Below the pieces are notes generated by a model, which did not search any database, was not told the origin of the DNA, and was given only the letters and a program-made list of their open reading frames with translations. A program made the translations under genes and the position numbers. DNA of 14,844 nucleotides from an uncultured Oscillibacter sp. (GTDB lineage Bacteria > Bacillota > Clostridia > Oscillospirales > Oscillospiraceae), in the NCBI GenBank assembly GCA_902490355.1, contig CABUDN010000054.1:1-14844 (forward strand). The letters are read 5' to 3'. Positions 8,288 to 14,838 of the stretch are shown piece by piece. Position 1 is the stretch's first letter, and every line of letters begins with the position of its first letter.

Positions 8288-8331
8288 ACCGTGGATTTTC
8301 CCGCCGTGCGGGGCAGTTCGACAGGCTTGGT

Positions 8332-8360
8332 TTGACGGCGGCGGGAGAATTTGGTACAAT
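8332..8360 (+). promoter_or_regulatory. Promoter of the SLH-domain protein gene
   Basis: TTGACG (8332-8337) and TACAAT (8355-8360) are separated by 17 bases, a good sigma-A match with one mismatch in each box. It points right, back to back with the recJ promoter. Transcription should begin near 8367, giving a leader of about 32 bases. Confidence 0.7.
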
Positions 8361-8398
8361 AACCGGAACCATCCTGCCGAAAAGGAGCGATTTTGACC

Positions 8399-9922
8399 AT
8401 GAAAACACGCGTACAACGCCTGTTGGGCGGGCTGCTGGCCTGCTGTTTGCTGTGCACGGTTTTGACTTGGAACGCCGCAGCCGCCGGAGTCTGCGGTTTC
8501 CGGGACGTACCGGCGAGTCACTGGGCGGCCTCTTCCATCCAGCGCTGTGTGGAGCTGGGCCTGTTCCAGGGAGAGAGCGCCACAACCTTTGGTGTGGGCC
8601 ATGAGATGAACCGGGCCGGATTCACCGTGGTGCTGGCCCGGCTGTTCGGCTGGGAGACCACGGGGCTGGACGTGGACATCTCTGAGATTTATGAGGATGT
8701 GCCGGCGGATGCCTGGTACGCCGGGGCAGTGGCGGCAGCCTATACCCACGGCGCCCTGACCCGTCAGAGTGCGTCCTTCCGGCCGGACGAGCCCATCACC
8801 CGGGAGGAACTGGCGGTGATGCTGGTGCGGGCCATGGGCTACGGGACCCTGGCGGGGCTGGCCCAGGATCTGGCCCATCCCTTCCGGGATGTGACCACCA
8901 ACGTCGGTTATATCGCCATGGCCTATGAGCTGGGGCTGGTCAGCGGCACCACGGCCACTACCTTCTCCCCGGAGCGCACCGCCACCCGGGAGCAGACGGC
9001 GGTAATTTTGATGCGGCTTTATGATAAGCTCCATGCCGCGGCCCCGGGAAAAATCGGCATTGTGGCCTCGGCGGAGGAGGCGGCGGATCTCACGGGATTT
9101 GACGCCGTGGCTCTGACAGCGGGCCAGCTGGTCTATCAAAGCGGCGGAACGCATCTGACCGCCACCGGTGCGGCGGAGGAGGCGGCGACGGTCCGGACTG
9201 CGGCGGACAGCGCCGGGGCGGCGCTGCTCTACCGGGCTACGGGTTCGGAGGGAATTCTCCGGGGAGATTCCGGGGAGACGGCCCGCCTTCTGGCCGAGGC
9301 CGCAGCGGACTATGACGGCGTGCTGCTGGACCTGCAGACGGTCAGCTACCGGTACCGGACGAATCTTACGGCGTTGGTGACCGCGCTGGATACGGCTCTG
9401 GGTGAAAAAACGCTGTATGTGACGGTGCAGGCGCCCTCTCAGGACGATCCCATGATCGAGGAGGGGTATGATTACGCGGCTCTGGCCGCCCGGGCTGACG
9501 GACTGATTGTGCGGGTGGACGCCTATGAGGACAGCGCCACGGTGCCCATCGCGCCTATGGAGCCGCTGGAGGCGGTGTATTACGCCATGAGCCGCCTTAC
9601 CGACACGGTGGCGCCGGAGAAGCTGGTGCTGCAGCTGACCACCACCGCCTCGGTGTGGACCGATGGAAAGCGGGACGAGTCCGTTACCGGTGCCCAGGCG
9701 GCCCAGTGGGCGGAGTCCGGCGTCCTGCGGGAATACTACTCCAGCGAATATGCCTGCGCCTATCTCAGCGGCATCATGGACAAGCAGGAGCGGGTGGTCT
9801 GGTATCTCAACGGCGAGGCCGTCAAGGAGCGGACGGTTCTGGCCGCCTGCTTTGGAATTGATCAGGTCTGCCTGACCAGCCTGGACGGGCTGTGCCCCGG
9901 ATTGCTGGAGGCGCTGGAATAA
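8399..9922 (+). CDS. Secreted SLH-domain protein with degenerate GH18-like domain
   Basis: This 507-residue protein begins with a signal peptide (MKTRVQR, a hydrophobic core with LLACCLLC, then an Ala-rich likely cleavage site near residue 29). Three SLH repeats follow, each opening with an (F/Y)xDV motif (residues 34-37, 99-101 region, and 162-165). SLH repeats bind pyruvylated secondary wall polymer, so the protein should be cell-wall attached. Residues from about 216 to the end look like a TIM-barrel domain related to GH18 spore-lytic or chitinase-type enzymes. In the DxxDxDxE signature it reads DGVLLDLQ (306-313): the catalytic Glu is Gln313 (CAG) and the middle Asp is Leu309. Hydrolase activity is therefore doubtful; a glycan-binding role is my inference. 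The start may instead be TTG 8393, which lies 5 bases from AAAGGAG, against 11 for the ATG. Confidence 0.8.
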   Translation: MKTRVQRLLGGLLACCLLCTVLTWNAAAAGVCGFRDVPASHWAASSIQRCVELGLFQGESATTFGVGHEMNRAGFTVVLARLFGWETTGLDVDISEIYEDVPADAWYAGAVAAAYTHGALTRQSASFRPDEPITREELAVMLVRAMGYGTLAGLAQDLAHPFRDVTTNVGYIAMAYELGLVSGTTATTFSPERTATREQTAVILMRLYDKLHAAAPGKIGIVASAEEAADLTGFDAVALTAGQLVYQSGGTHLTATGAAEEAATVRTAADSAGAALLYRATGSEGILRGDSGETARLLAEAAADYDGVLLDLQTVSYRYRTNLTALVTALDTALGEKTLYVTVQAPSQDDPMIEEGYDYAALAARADGLIVRVDAYEDSATVPIAPMEPLEAVYYAMSRLTDTVAPEKLVLQLTTTASVWTDGKRDESVTGAQAAQWAESGVLREYYSSEYACAYLSGIMDKQERVVWYLNGEAVKERTVLAACFGIDQVCLTSLDGLCPGLLEALE

Positions 9923-9978
9923 CGGAAATTCCCGCTTTTGAAAAAGTCCCGGCAAGACGGTTTGCCCGGGAAGGTTTC

Positions 9979-10010
9979 ACGGCGCCGGACCAGCAGGTCC
10001 GGCGCCGTTT
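9979..10010 (+). terminator. Terminator of the SLH-protein gene
   Basis: A perfect 13-bp GC-rich stem (9979-9991 with 9996-10008) closes an AGCA loop about 55 bases after the stop codon. The following bases are TTTGTACAT including the end of the stem, so the U-tract is weak, but the stem is very stable. It is the only terminator candidate on this strand before the convergent genes. Confidence 0.6.
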
Positions 10011-10029
10011 GTACATCCTGCAAGAGAAG

Positions 10030-10062
10030 AAAAAAGGCCCCCGCCAAACCGGCGGGGGCCTT
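10030..10062 (-). terminator. Rho-independent terminator of the small P-loop gene
   Basis: Read on the minus strand, AAGGCCCCCGCC pairs with GGCGGGGGCCTT (10034-10062, 5-base loop) and runs into TTTTTTCTTCTCTT. This is a textbook intrinsic terminator 24 bases after the stop codon of the minus-strand gene. It faces the SLH-gene terminator, so the convergent units are separated cleanly. Confidence 0.9.
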
Positions 10063-10085
10063 GAATTTCCATAGTCAGTCAGGAA

Positions 10086-10496
10086 TTACAGGAACTTCTG
10101 CATTCCCTCGGTTGCCAGGGAGGTATCGGCGCTGATGGTGACGGTGAACTTGATGTTGTTCTTCTCGCCGAAGGCATCCAGCCAGTTGAGGAACGCCTCG
10201 GTATCACCACCGACTTCCTGACCCACCGTTTTGCACAGATTGTCAATAAACACGTGGGAGATGTCATAGTTGCCGGCGTACAGACCGCTGATAAAACCGC
10301 GGAACAGATCATAGCTGTTGAGCTTGTATTCCTGCGCGTCGATCAGGCGGATGTGATAATGAATATCGTAAGTCATGTTGCGGTTGGCCTCGATGCAAAC
10401 CACGTTGCCGGGCTCGTCCTTCGCCGCATTGTTGATCAGTTCGATGAGCTGCTTGGTCTTGCCGGAGCCCTTCACGCCCATAATCAGTCTGACCAT
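10086..10496 (-). CDS. Small P-loop NTPase-like protein of unknown function
   Basis: This 136-residue protein begins MVRLIMGVKGSGKTKQ, placing a Walker A motif (GVKGSGKT, residues 7-14) almost at the N-terminus. A hydrophobic strand ending in Asp, HVFIDN (81-86), is a reasonable Walker B. I see no signal peptide, membrane segment or second domain. Similar short proteins in Clostridia are, from memory, often labelled twitching motility protein PilT. That name is not justified here, as there is no PilT-type hexamer domain, Asp box or His box. The protein is short enough to be a minimal ATP-binding core or switch. AGGAG stands 9 bases before the ATG, and the gene has its own promoter and terminator, so it is monocistronic. 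The role is unknown. Confidence 0.8.
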   Translation of the reverse strand: MVRLIMGVKGSGKTKQLIELINNAAKDEPGNVVCIEANRNMTYDIHYHIRLIDAQEYKLNSYDLFRGFISGLYAGNYDISHVFIDNLCKTVGQEVGGDTEAFLNWLDAFGEKNNIKFTVTISADTSLATEGMQKFL

Positions 10497-10558
10497 AGTA
10501 AATCACTCCTGTCATTTAGAATCGCCTTGGGGAGGGGTGTTGCTGTTATGTTAAGGAT

Positions 10559-10587
10559 ATCATAAGACCTGGGAAAAAACAATGCAA
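10559..10587 (-). promoter_or_regulatory. Candidate promoter of the small P-loop gene
   Basis: On the minus strand, TTGCAT (10582-10587) is 17 bases from TATGAT (10559-10564). The -10 box matches the consensus at five of six positions and the -35 box only at TTG. The surrounding DNA is AT-rich compared with the genes. A leader of about 55 bases is predicted. Confidence 0.5.
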
Positions 10588-10640
10588 AAAAGCAAATTCA
10601 ATCTTTGTTCATAATGTGCCTTGACAACCAACGCGCAAAG

Positions 10641-10665
10641 GCCGGCGGCGCACAGCGCCGCCGGC
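10641..10665 (-). terminator. Hairpin terminator of pgi
   Basis: An 11-bp perfect GC stem (10641-10651 with 10655-10665) and a 3-base loop lie 8 bases after the pgi stop codon. On the minus strand the tail is CTTTGCGCGTTGG, so the U-run is short. Its position and stability favour a terminator, perhaps an incomplete one. Confidence 0.55.
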
Positions 10666-10672
10666 GGAACGC

Positions 10673-12007
10673 TTACTTGTGCAGCTTGGCTTCCAGGTCG
10701 GCCTTGCGGTCTTCGTAGCCGGGCTTGCCCAGCAGGGCGAACATGTTCTTCTTGTACGCCTCCACGCCAGGCTGGTCAAAGGGATTGACGTCCAGCAGAT
10801 AGCCGGAAAGGCCGCAGGCATACTCGAAGAAGTAGATGAGCTGGCCCAGGGCCTCGGGAGTCTTGCCGTCGGCCTCCACGATGACGTTGGGCACGCCGCC
10901 CTCGGTGTGGGCCAGGAGAGTGCCCTCCATGGCGCGGTCCCGGATGAAGTCCATGGACTCGCCGGCCAGGAAGTTCAGACCGTCGCCGTCGGTCTCGTCC
11001 CGGGGGACGTAGACCTGGTGCTCGGAGGCACCCAGACGCACCACGGTTTCAAACATCAGCCGCTTGCCCTCCTGGATATACTGACCCATGGAGTGCAGGT
11101 CGGCGGTAAACTCCACGCTGGCGGGGAAGAGGCCCTTGCCCTCCTTGCCCTCGCTCTCGCCGTAGAGCTGCTTCCACCACTCCAGCATGAACCGGAAGGC
11201 GGGATCATAGCAGGCCAGCAGCTCGATGGAGCGGCCGGCGCGGTAGAGCTCGTAGCGGATGGCGGCATAGCGCCAGGCGGGGCAATCGTAAGAGGGATTG
11301 GCGCACACGTCCATCATCTCCGCGGCGCCGCGCATCAGCGCCTCGATGTCCACACCGGCCACGGCGATGGGCAGCAGGCCCACGGCGGTGAGGACGGAGT
11401 ACCGGCCGCCCACCTCGTCGGGCACCACGAAGGTCTCCCAGCCCTGGGCGTCGGCCAGGCTCTTGAGGGCGCCCCGGGCCTTGTCGGTGGTGGCGTAGAT
11501 CCGCTTGCCGGCCTCCTCGTGGCCGTACTTCTTCTCCAGAGCTTCCCGGAAGAAGCGGAAGGCCACGGCAGGCTCGGTGGTGGTGCCGGACTTGGAGATC
11601 ACGTTGACGGAGAAGTCCACATCCGCCACCAGATCCAGCACTTCCTGCAGCGCGTCGGCGGACAGGCCGTTGCCGATGAAGTAGACGTTGGGGGTATTCT
11701 TCTTTTTCAGGTTGTAGTTGGGGGAGCACAGGCAGTCGATCACGCCCCGGGCGCCCAGATAGGACCCGCCGATGCCGATGACCACCAGGGCCTGGGAATT
11801 GGACTGAATCCGGGCGGCAGCGGCCTGGATGCGGGCGAATTCCTCTTTATCATAATCCCGGGGCAGATGGACCCAGCCGGTGAACTCGGCACCGGCGCCG
11901 GTGGCGTTTTGCAGTTTGTCGTGGGCCAGCTTCAGCCGGGGAGCCAGAGCGTCCTCATAGGGCATGGGCAGGAAGCTCTTCATTTCAAACAGTTTGACAT
12001 CCAACAT
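10673..12007 (-). CDS. pgi: Glucose-6-phosphate isomerase
   Basis: This 444-residue enzyme interconverts glucose 6-phosphate and fructose 6-phosphate in glycolysis and gluconeogenesis, and its length matches the compact Firmicutes type (about 450). Visible family motifs are the phosphate-binding SKSGTTTEP (138-146), IGIGGSYLGARG (77-88), GGRYSVLTAVGLLP (200-213), the LYGESEGKEGKG region with the conserved Glu (281-292), and the C-terminal PGI signature VNPFDQPGVEAYKKN (407-421) with the conserved Lys. I placed the start at MLDVKLFEM (12007), preceded by AAAGGA at about 10 bases; the frame is open further upstream but lacks a ribosome site there. It has its own promoter and is not clearly cotranscribed with either neighbour. 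Confidence 0.97.
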   Translation of the reverse strand: MLDVKLFEMKSFLPMPYEDALAPRLKLAHDKLQNATGAGAEFTGWVHLPRDYDKEEFARIQAAAARIQSNSQALVVIGIGGSYLGARGVIDCLCSPNYNLKKKNTPNVYFIGNGLSADALQEVLDLVADVDFSVNVISKSGTTTEPAVAFRFFREALEKKYGHEEAGKRIYATTDKARGALKSLADAQGWETFVVPDEVGGRYSVLTAVGLLPIAVAGVDIEALMRGAAEMMDVCANPSYDCPAWRYAAIRYELYRAGRSIELLACYDPAFRFMLEWWKQLYGESEGKEGKGLFPASVEFTADLHSMGQYIQEGKRLMFETVVRLGASEHQVYVPRDETDGDGLNFLAGESMDFIRDRAMEGTLLAHTEGGVPNVIVEADGKTPEALGQLIYFFEYACGLSGYLLDVNPFDQPGVEAYKKNMFALLGKPGYEDRKADLEAKLHK

Positions 12008-12102
12008 CGTGTGATCGTCCTTTCTTTTTGATGGGCATTGGGTGCCCAAAGCCTCCGCACAGACACCTGGAACAAGGTGCCGCAATGCGGAATCCTATCC
12101 AA

Positions 12103-12131
12103 ATTATAACAGTTCAGCGGGACAACGGCAA
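12103..12131 (-). promoter_or_regulatory. Promoter of pgi
   Basis: On the minus strand, TTGCCG (12126-12131) and a consensus TATAAT (12103-12108) are 17 bases apart, with an extended -10 TGT. Transcription would start near 12096, giving a leader of about 90 bases that holds several short inverted repeats but no riboswitch that I recognise. Confidence 0.75.
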
Positions 12132-12148
12132 GGGAAAAGAACCAAATG

Positions 12149-12170
12149 GACGCCGAAAACACACGGCGCC
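12149..12170 (-). terminator. Weak terminator of the carboxypeptidase gene
   Basis: A 7-bp stem with one G-U pair (12149-12155 with 12164-12170) and an 8-base loop lies 6 bases after the stop codon. The minus-strand tail is CATTTGGTTCTTTTCCC, moderately U-rich. The tail runs straight into the -35 box of pgi, so termination and the next promoter are packed together. Confidence 0.4.
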
Positions 12171-12176
12171 TTTCGG

Positions 12177-13295
12177 TCAATCCGACAAAAATGCCGTGCG
12201 CAGCAGCCGCAGCAGCATCTGCCCGTAGGTGACCCGGGGAACCTCTTCTCCGGCCAGAATGGGGATTTCCGCCACCACCTGCTCCCCTGCCGTGACGGTC
12301 ATGGTGCCCAGGGGGTCTCCCACGGCCACGGGTGCGTCGACAGACTCCGCCAGGGTGACGGACTGGGTCAGCTCACCGGCGGATTTTTCCAGAATCAGGG
12401 CGGTGCCCTCACCCAGCACGGGCTGGACGGTGGCCTGGGTGCCCAAAGTCACCGGTACCGGCGGCAGGGGCGTGTCGGGGGTGATGGTATGGAGGGCGTA
12501 GGTGGAAAAGCCGTGGGTGAGGAGGGTTTTGGCATCGGTAAAGCGCTGGTCGGAAGTGGCGCCCTTCATGATGACGGCGATGAGCTCCATGCCGTCGCGC
12601 TCGGCGGTGGCGGAGAGGCAGTAGAGGGCGGAGTCGGTGGAGCCGGTTTTCAGGCCCGTGGCGCCCTCATAGAAGCGGATGAGTTTGTTGGTGTTGACCA
12701 GCTGAGACGTGCCGTCCCGCAGGGTGTCCATCCAGATGGTGGTGTACTGGCGGATGTCGGGATGGTTTAAAATCAGCTCCCGGCTCATCAGGGCGATGTC
12801 GTAGGCGGAGGTGACGTGGCCGTCGGCAGGCAGGCCGGTGGCATTTTTGAACGTGGTGTCGTTCATGCCCAGCTCCTTGGCCCGGGCGTTCATCCGCTCC
12901 ACGAAGGCCTCCTCGCTGCCCGCCACCGCCTCGGCCAGGGCCACGGCGCAGTCGTTGGCCGAGACCACGCACACCGCCTTGAGCATGTCATTTACGCTCA
13001 TCTGCTCGTTTTCCCGGAGCCAGATCTGGCTGCCGCCCATGGAGCAGGCGTGGGCGGAGGCGGTGATGATGGTGTCATAGGTCAGCTGTCCGGCGTCGAT
13101 GGCCTCCATTACCAGCAGCAGCGTCATGACCTTGGTGACACTGGCAGGTTCCAGCTTCTCGTGTTCATTTTTGGCAAAGAGTACAGTACCCGTCTCTTTT
13201 TCCATCAGCAGAGCCGACGGCGCCGATACCTCCACAGCCCGGGCGCTGGTCCCCAGGAGCAGCACGGCGCACACCAGAGCAATCCATTTTTTCAT
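12177..13295 (-). CDS. D-alanyl-D-alanine carboxypeptidase (DacF-like low-molecular-weight PBP)
   Basis: This 372-residue serine-type DD-carboxypeptidase trims the terminal D-Ala from peptidoglycan stem pentapeptides, limiting cross-linking. A signal peptide (MKKWIALVCAVLLLG, likely cleaved after ARA at residue 20) sends it outside. All three active-site motifs of the family are present: SVTK with S52 and K55, SAN at 112-114, and KTG at 216-218. The C-terminal part, after about residue 265, is the beta-rich PBP5 C-domain, ending in a short helix with LLRLLRTAF that could be a weak membrane anchor. I chose the ATG at 13295, preceded by AAAGGGGG at about 6 bases, rather than the one at 13313. 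I found no convincing promoter in the 130 bases between it and the divergent tRNA gene, and cannot tell whether it is sporulation-specific. Confidence 0.93.
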   Translation of the reverse strand: MKKWIALVCAVLLLGTSARAVEVSAPSALLMEKETGTVLFAKNEHEKLEPASVTKVMTLLLVMEAIDAGQLTYDTIITASAHACSMGGSQIWLRENEQMSVNDMLKAVCVVSANDCAVALAEAVAGSEEAFVERMNARAKELGMNDTTFKNATGLPADGHVTSAYDIALMSRELILNHPDIRQYTTIWMDTLRDGTSQLVNTNKLIRFYEGATGLKTGSTDSALYCLSATAERDGMELIAVIMKGATSDQRFTDAKTLLTHGFSTYALHTITPDTPLPPVPVTLGTQATVQPVLGEGTALILEKSAGELTQSVTLAESVDAPVAVGDPLGTMTVTAGEQVVAEIPILAGEEVPRVTYGQMLLRLLRTAFLSD

Positions 13296-13367
13296 GGTGA
13301 TCCCCCTTTGCAAGCGTGGTACACTCTATGCCGCAGCGGGGACATTCATGCCGGGGAGAAATTCCTG

Positions 13368-13396
13368 TTGCATTTTACAAAGGGGTCTGCTATAAT
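13368..13396 (+). promoter_or_regulatory. Promoter of tRNA-Gly
   Basis: TTGCAT (13368-13373) and a consensus TATAAT (13391-13396) are 17 bases apart, with an extended -10 TGC. The predicted start near 13403 gives a leader of about 25 bases before the tRNA, consistent with RNase P processing. Confidence 0.8.
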
Positions 13397-13427
13397 ACCC
13401 ACCAGACACGTCAAAAAGTGAAAACCT

Positions 13428-13501
13428 GCAGGGTTCGTACATCGGTAGTACAGCGGCTTCCCAAGCCGCTGAGGCGGGTTCGACTCCCGTACCCTGCTCC
13501 A
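13428..13501 (+). tRNA. tRNA-Gly (anticodon CCC)
   Basis: The 74 bases fold as a cloverleaf. The acceptor stem pairs GCAGGGT with ACCCTGC. The D-arm is GTAC-loop-GTAC. The anticodon stem GCGGC/GCCGC holds loop TTCCCAA (anticodon CCC at 13460-13462, reading GGG). The T-arm has loop TTCGACT. Discriminator T and an encoded CCA end the gene. In a GC-rich genome with many GGG codons this isoacceptor is useful. The gene is alone, with its own promoter and terminator. Confidence 0.95.
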
Positions 13502-13505
13502 GTTC

Positions 13506-13541
13506 GGAGCAAGCCGGCCGGCTTGCTCCTTTTTGTTTTTT
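13506..13541 (+). terminator. Rho-independent terminator of tRNA-Gly
   Basis: The 24-base perfect palindrome at 13506-13529 (GGAGCAAGC paired with GCTTGCTCC around a CG-rich centre) is followed by TTTTTGTTTTTT. It begins 4 bases after the tRNA CCA end and is a textbook intrinsic terminator. Confidence 0.93.
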
Positions 13542-13546
13542 GGGAC

Positions 13547-13575
13547 TTGCACGAGCACCTGAATTCTGGTATGCT
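13547..13575 (+). promoter_or_regulatory. Candidate promoter of the nitrilase cluster
   Basis: TTGCAC (13547-13552) and TATGCT (13570-13575) are 17 bases apart, with a TGG extended -10. Both boxes are partial matches. The position, right after the tRNA terminator and about 20 bases before the nitrilase start, makes this the best candidate. Confidence 0.45.
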
Positions 13576-13594
13576 GGGGGCAGGAGGTGGGAAC

Positions 13595-14332
13595 ATGAGA
13601 CTGGCGCTGGCCTCGCAGCCGGTAAGAAACGGCGATGTGGCATGGAACGTGCGGTGCATGGAGGATGTACTCCGCGCCTGCAGCGGGAGAGCAGATACGG
13701 TCGTATTCGGCGAATCGGTCCTGCAGGGCTTTGACTGCCTGCGCTGGGACTATGCGCGCGACTGCACCGTGGCGGCCGCATGGACGGACGAGCCGGTGCG
13801 GCATCTGCAGGCCGCGGCGCGGGAAAACGGCGCGGCGGTGTCGTTCGGCATGATCGAGCGCGCGGCAGATGGGCTTTACAGCAGTCAGGTCTTCCTCGGC
13901 GCGGACGGGCGGCTCATCGACGTGTTCCGCCGCGTGAGCGTCGGCTGGAAGGACGTGCGCCGTACGGACGGGCATTACCGCGAGGGCGATGGCTTCCACC
14001 TGTTTTCCTACGGCGGCATACGCTTCGCCACGGCGCTGTGCGGCGACCTCTGGACGCCTGGCAGGCCGGAGGAGTTGGCAGCGCTCGGCGCGGATGCCGT
14101 GCTCTGGCCGGTCTGGTGCGATTACCCGGCGGCGGAGTGGAACGAACAGGTCAAGCTCGAATATGCCGCACAGGCCTCGCGCTGCGGCTGCCCGGTGCTG
14201 TATGTGAATCCGTTCTGCGTCGATCCGGCTGCACCGGACGCGGCAACGGGCGGCGCGGCCTGTTTCTCAGGCGGCAGGATCGTCTGCGAAGCCCCGGCAG
14301 GGGAGAGCGGCATTTTGTTTGTGGAACTGTAA
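13595..14332 (+). CDS. Nitrilase-superfamily (carbon-nitrogen) hydrolase
   Basis: This 245-residue cytoplasmic protein has the fold pattern of the carbon-nitrogen hydrolase family, which cleaves amide, carbamoyl or nitrile C-N bonds with a Glu-Lys-Cys triad. Glu40 (VVFGES) and Cys149 (ATALCGDLW) fit well, and YREGDGFHLF (128-137) matches the segment between the catalytic Lys and Cys. At the usual Lys position the sequence reads FRRVSVGWKD (111-120): Arg113 seems to replace Lys, with Lys119 six residues later as a possible substitute. The substrate is not deducible. AGGAGG stands 7 bases before the ATG; the frame is open upstream only through the tRNA. Its Arg codons favour CGC (10) over CGG (4), unlike the SLH gene (6 against 20). 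It leads a three-gene cluster. Confidence 0.82.
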   Translation: MRLALASQPVRNGDVAWNVRCMEDVLRACSGRADTVVFGESVLQGFDCLRWDYARDCTVAAAWTDEPVRHLQAAARENGAAVSFGMIERAADGLYSSQVFLGADGRLIDVFRRVSVGWKDVRRTDGHYREGDGFHLFSYGGIRFATALCGDLWTPGRPEELAALGADAVLWPVWCDYPAAEWNEQVKLEYAAQASRCGCPVLYVNPFCVDPAAPDAATGGAACFSGGRIVCEAPAGESGILFVEL

Positions 14333-14348
14333 AACGGGAGGGAAGACC

Positions 14349-14597
14349 ATGCAGGACATTCAGATCGGGCGGGTATACCGCCATTTTAAGGGAGACTACT
14401 ACCTTGTGGAGGGCGTCGCGCAGCATTCGGAGACCGGCGAGCCCTATGTCATCTATCGCAAGCTCTACGGCGACGGCGGCCTGTGGATCCGGCCGCTTGC
14501 CATGTTTCTCAGCCCGGTAGACCGGGAAAAGTACCCCGACGCGCAGCAGAATGAGCGCTTTGCGCTGCAGGAGATCCAAAGCGTAAACCACAAATAA
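14349..14597 (+). CDS. DUF1653 domain protein
   Basis: This 82-residue protein matches the DUF1653 pattern: GRVYRHFKGDYY (7-18), then VAQHSETGEPYVIYRKLYG (23-41) and LWIRPLAMF (45-53). DUF1653 proteins are small, mostly beta, widespread in bacteria and of unknown function. I chose the ATG at 14349, preceded by GGGAGG at about 7 bases; an in-frame ATG at 14319 overlaps the nitrilase gene and has no site. It begins 16 bases after the nitrilase stop, so they are very likely cotranscribed. Confidence 0.85.
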   Translation: MQDIQIGRVYRHFKGDYYLVEGVAQHSETGEPYVIYRKLYGDGGLWIRPLAMFLSPVDREKYPDAQQNERFALQEIQSVNHK

Positions 14598-14617
14598 TAA
14601 AGATTGGGGAGTGTGTC

Positions 14618-14809
14618 ATGGACAAGACGGAACGGACGATCGCAAAAGTGACAAATGCCGGACGAATTCTCAGCAGGATCGCATGGATTTTTGACCTCAT
14701 CGCCTGCGGATGCAGTGCCTTCCTCATTCTGGCGGCGCTGCTCTGGTGGAATACCCGCCCGGACCTGTTTACCGGGTATGTCAGCCAGACAAGCAAAAAT
14801 ATAGCGTAG
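14618..14809 (+). CDS. Small single-pass membrane protein
   Basis: This 63-residue protein has a polar, basic N-terminal part (residues 1-20) and one hydrophobic segment at about 21-44 (IAWIFDLIACGC then SAFLILAALLWW), with a buried-looking Asp26, then a short polar tail. A GGGGAG site lies 6 bases before the ATG and the gap to the DUF1653 gene is 20 bases, so it belongs to the same transcript. I recognise no family. It could be a genuine small membrane protein or the N-terminal remnant of a multi-pass protein cut by the TAG at 14807-14809. Confidence 0.6.
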   Translation: MDKTERTIAKVTNAGRILSRIAWIFDLIACGCSAFLILAALLWWNTRPDLFTGYVSQTSKNIA

Positions 14810-14832
14810 CAGCCAATACGGTAATTAATTTG

Positions 14833-14838
14833 TTGACA
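14833..14838 (+). promoter_or_regulatory. Possible -35 box at the window end
   Basis: A perfect TTGACA occurs in an AT-rich stretch 6 bases before the window ends. The -10 box would lie outside, so this can only be noted as a possible promoter for the next rightward gene. Confidence 0.2.

Noticed and set aside
8171..9955. A 594-codon minus-strand frame opposite the SLH gene
   Set aside because: It is antisense to a gene with a signal peptide and clear SLH repeats, and its own sequence is rich in Arg, Gly, His and Gln with no recognisable domain.
12008..12102. Short inverted repeats in the pgi leader as a possible riboswitch
   Set aside because: The stems are about 5 bp each, and I recognise no conserved riboswitch core or T-box motif.
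13381..13420. A TTGACG with a nearby TATTAT on the minus strand as promoter of the carboxypeptidase gene
   Set aside because: The spacing is only 11 bases; the TATTAT is the overlap of the tRNA -10 box read backwards. No sigma-F or sigma-G type match was convincing either.
13316..13594. An upstream in-frame extension of the nitrilase gene
   Set aside because: It would translate through the tRNA and its terminator; the ATG at 13595 has an AGGAGG site and matches the family N-terminus.
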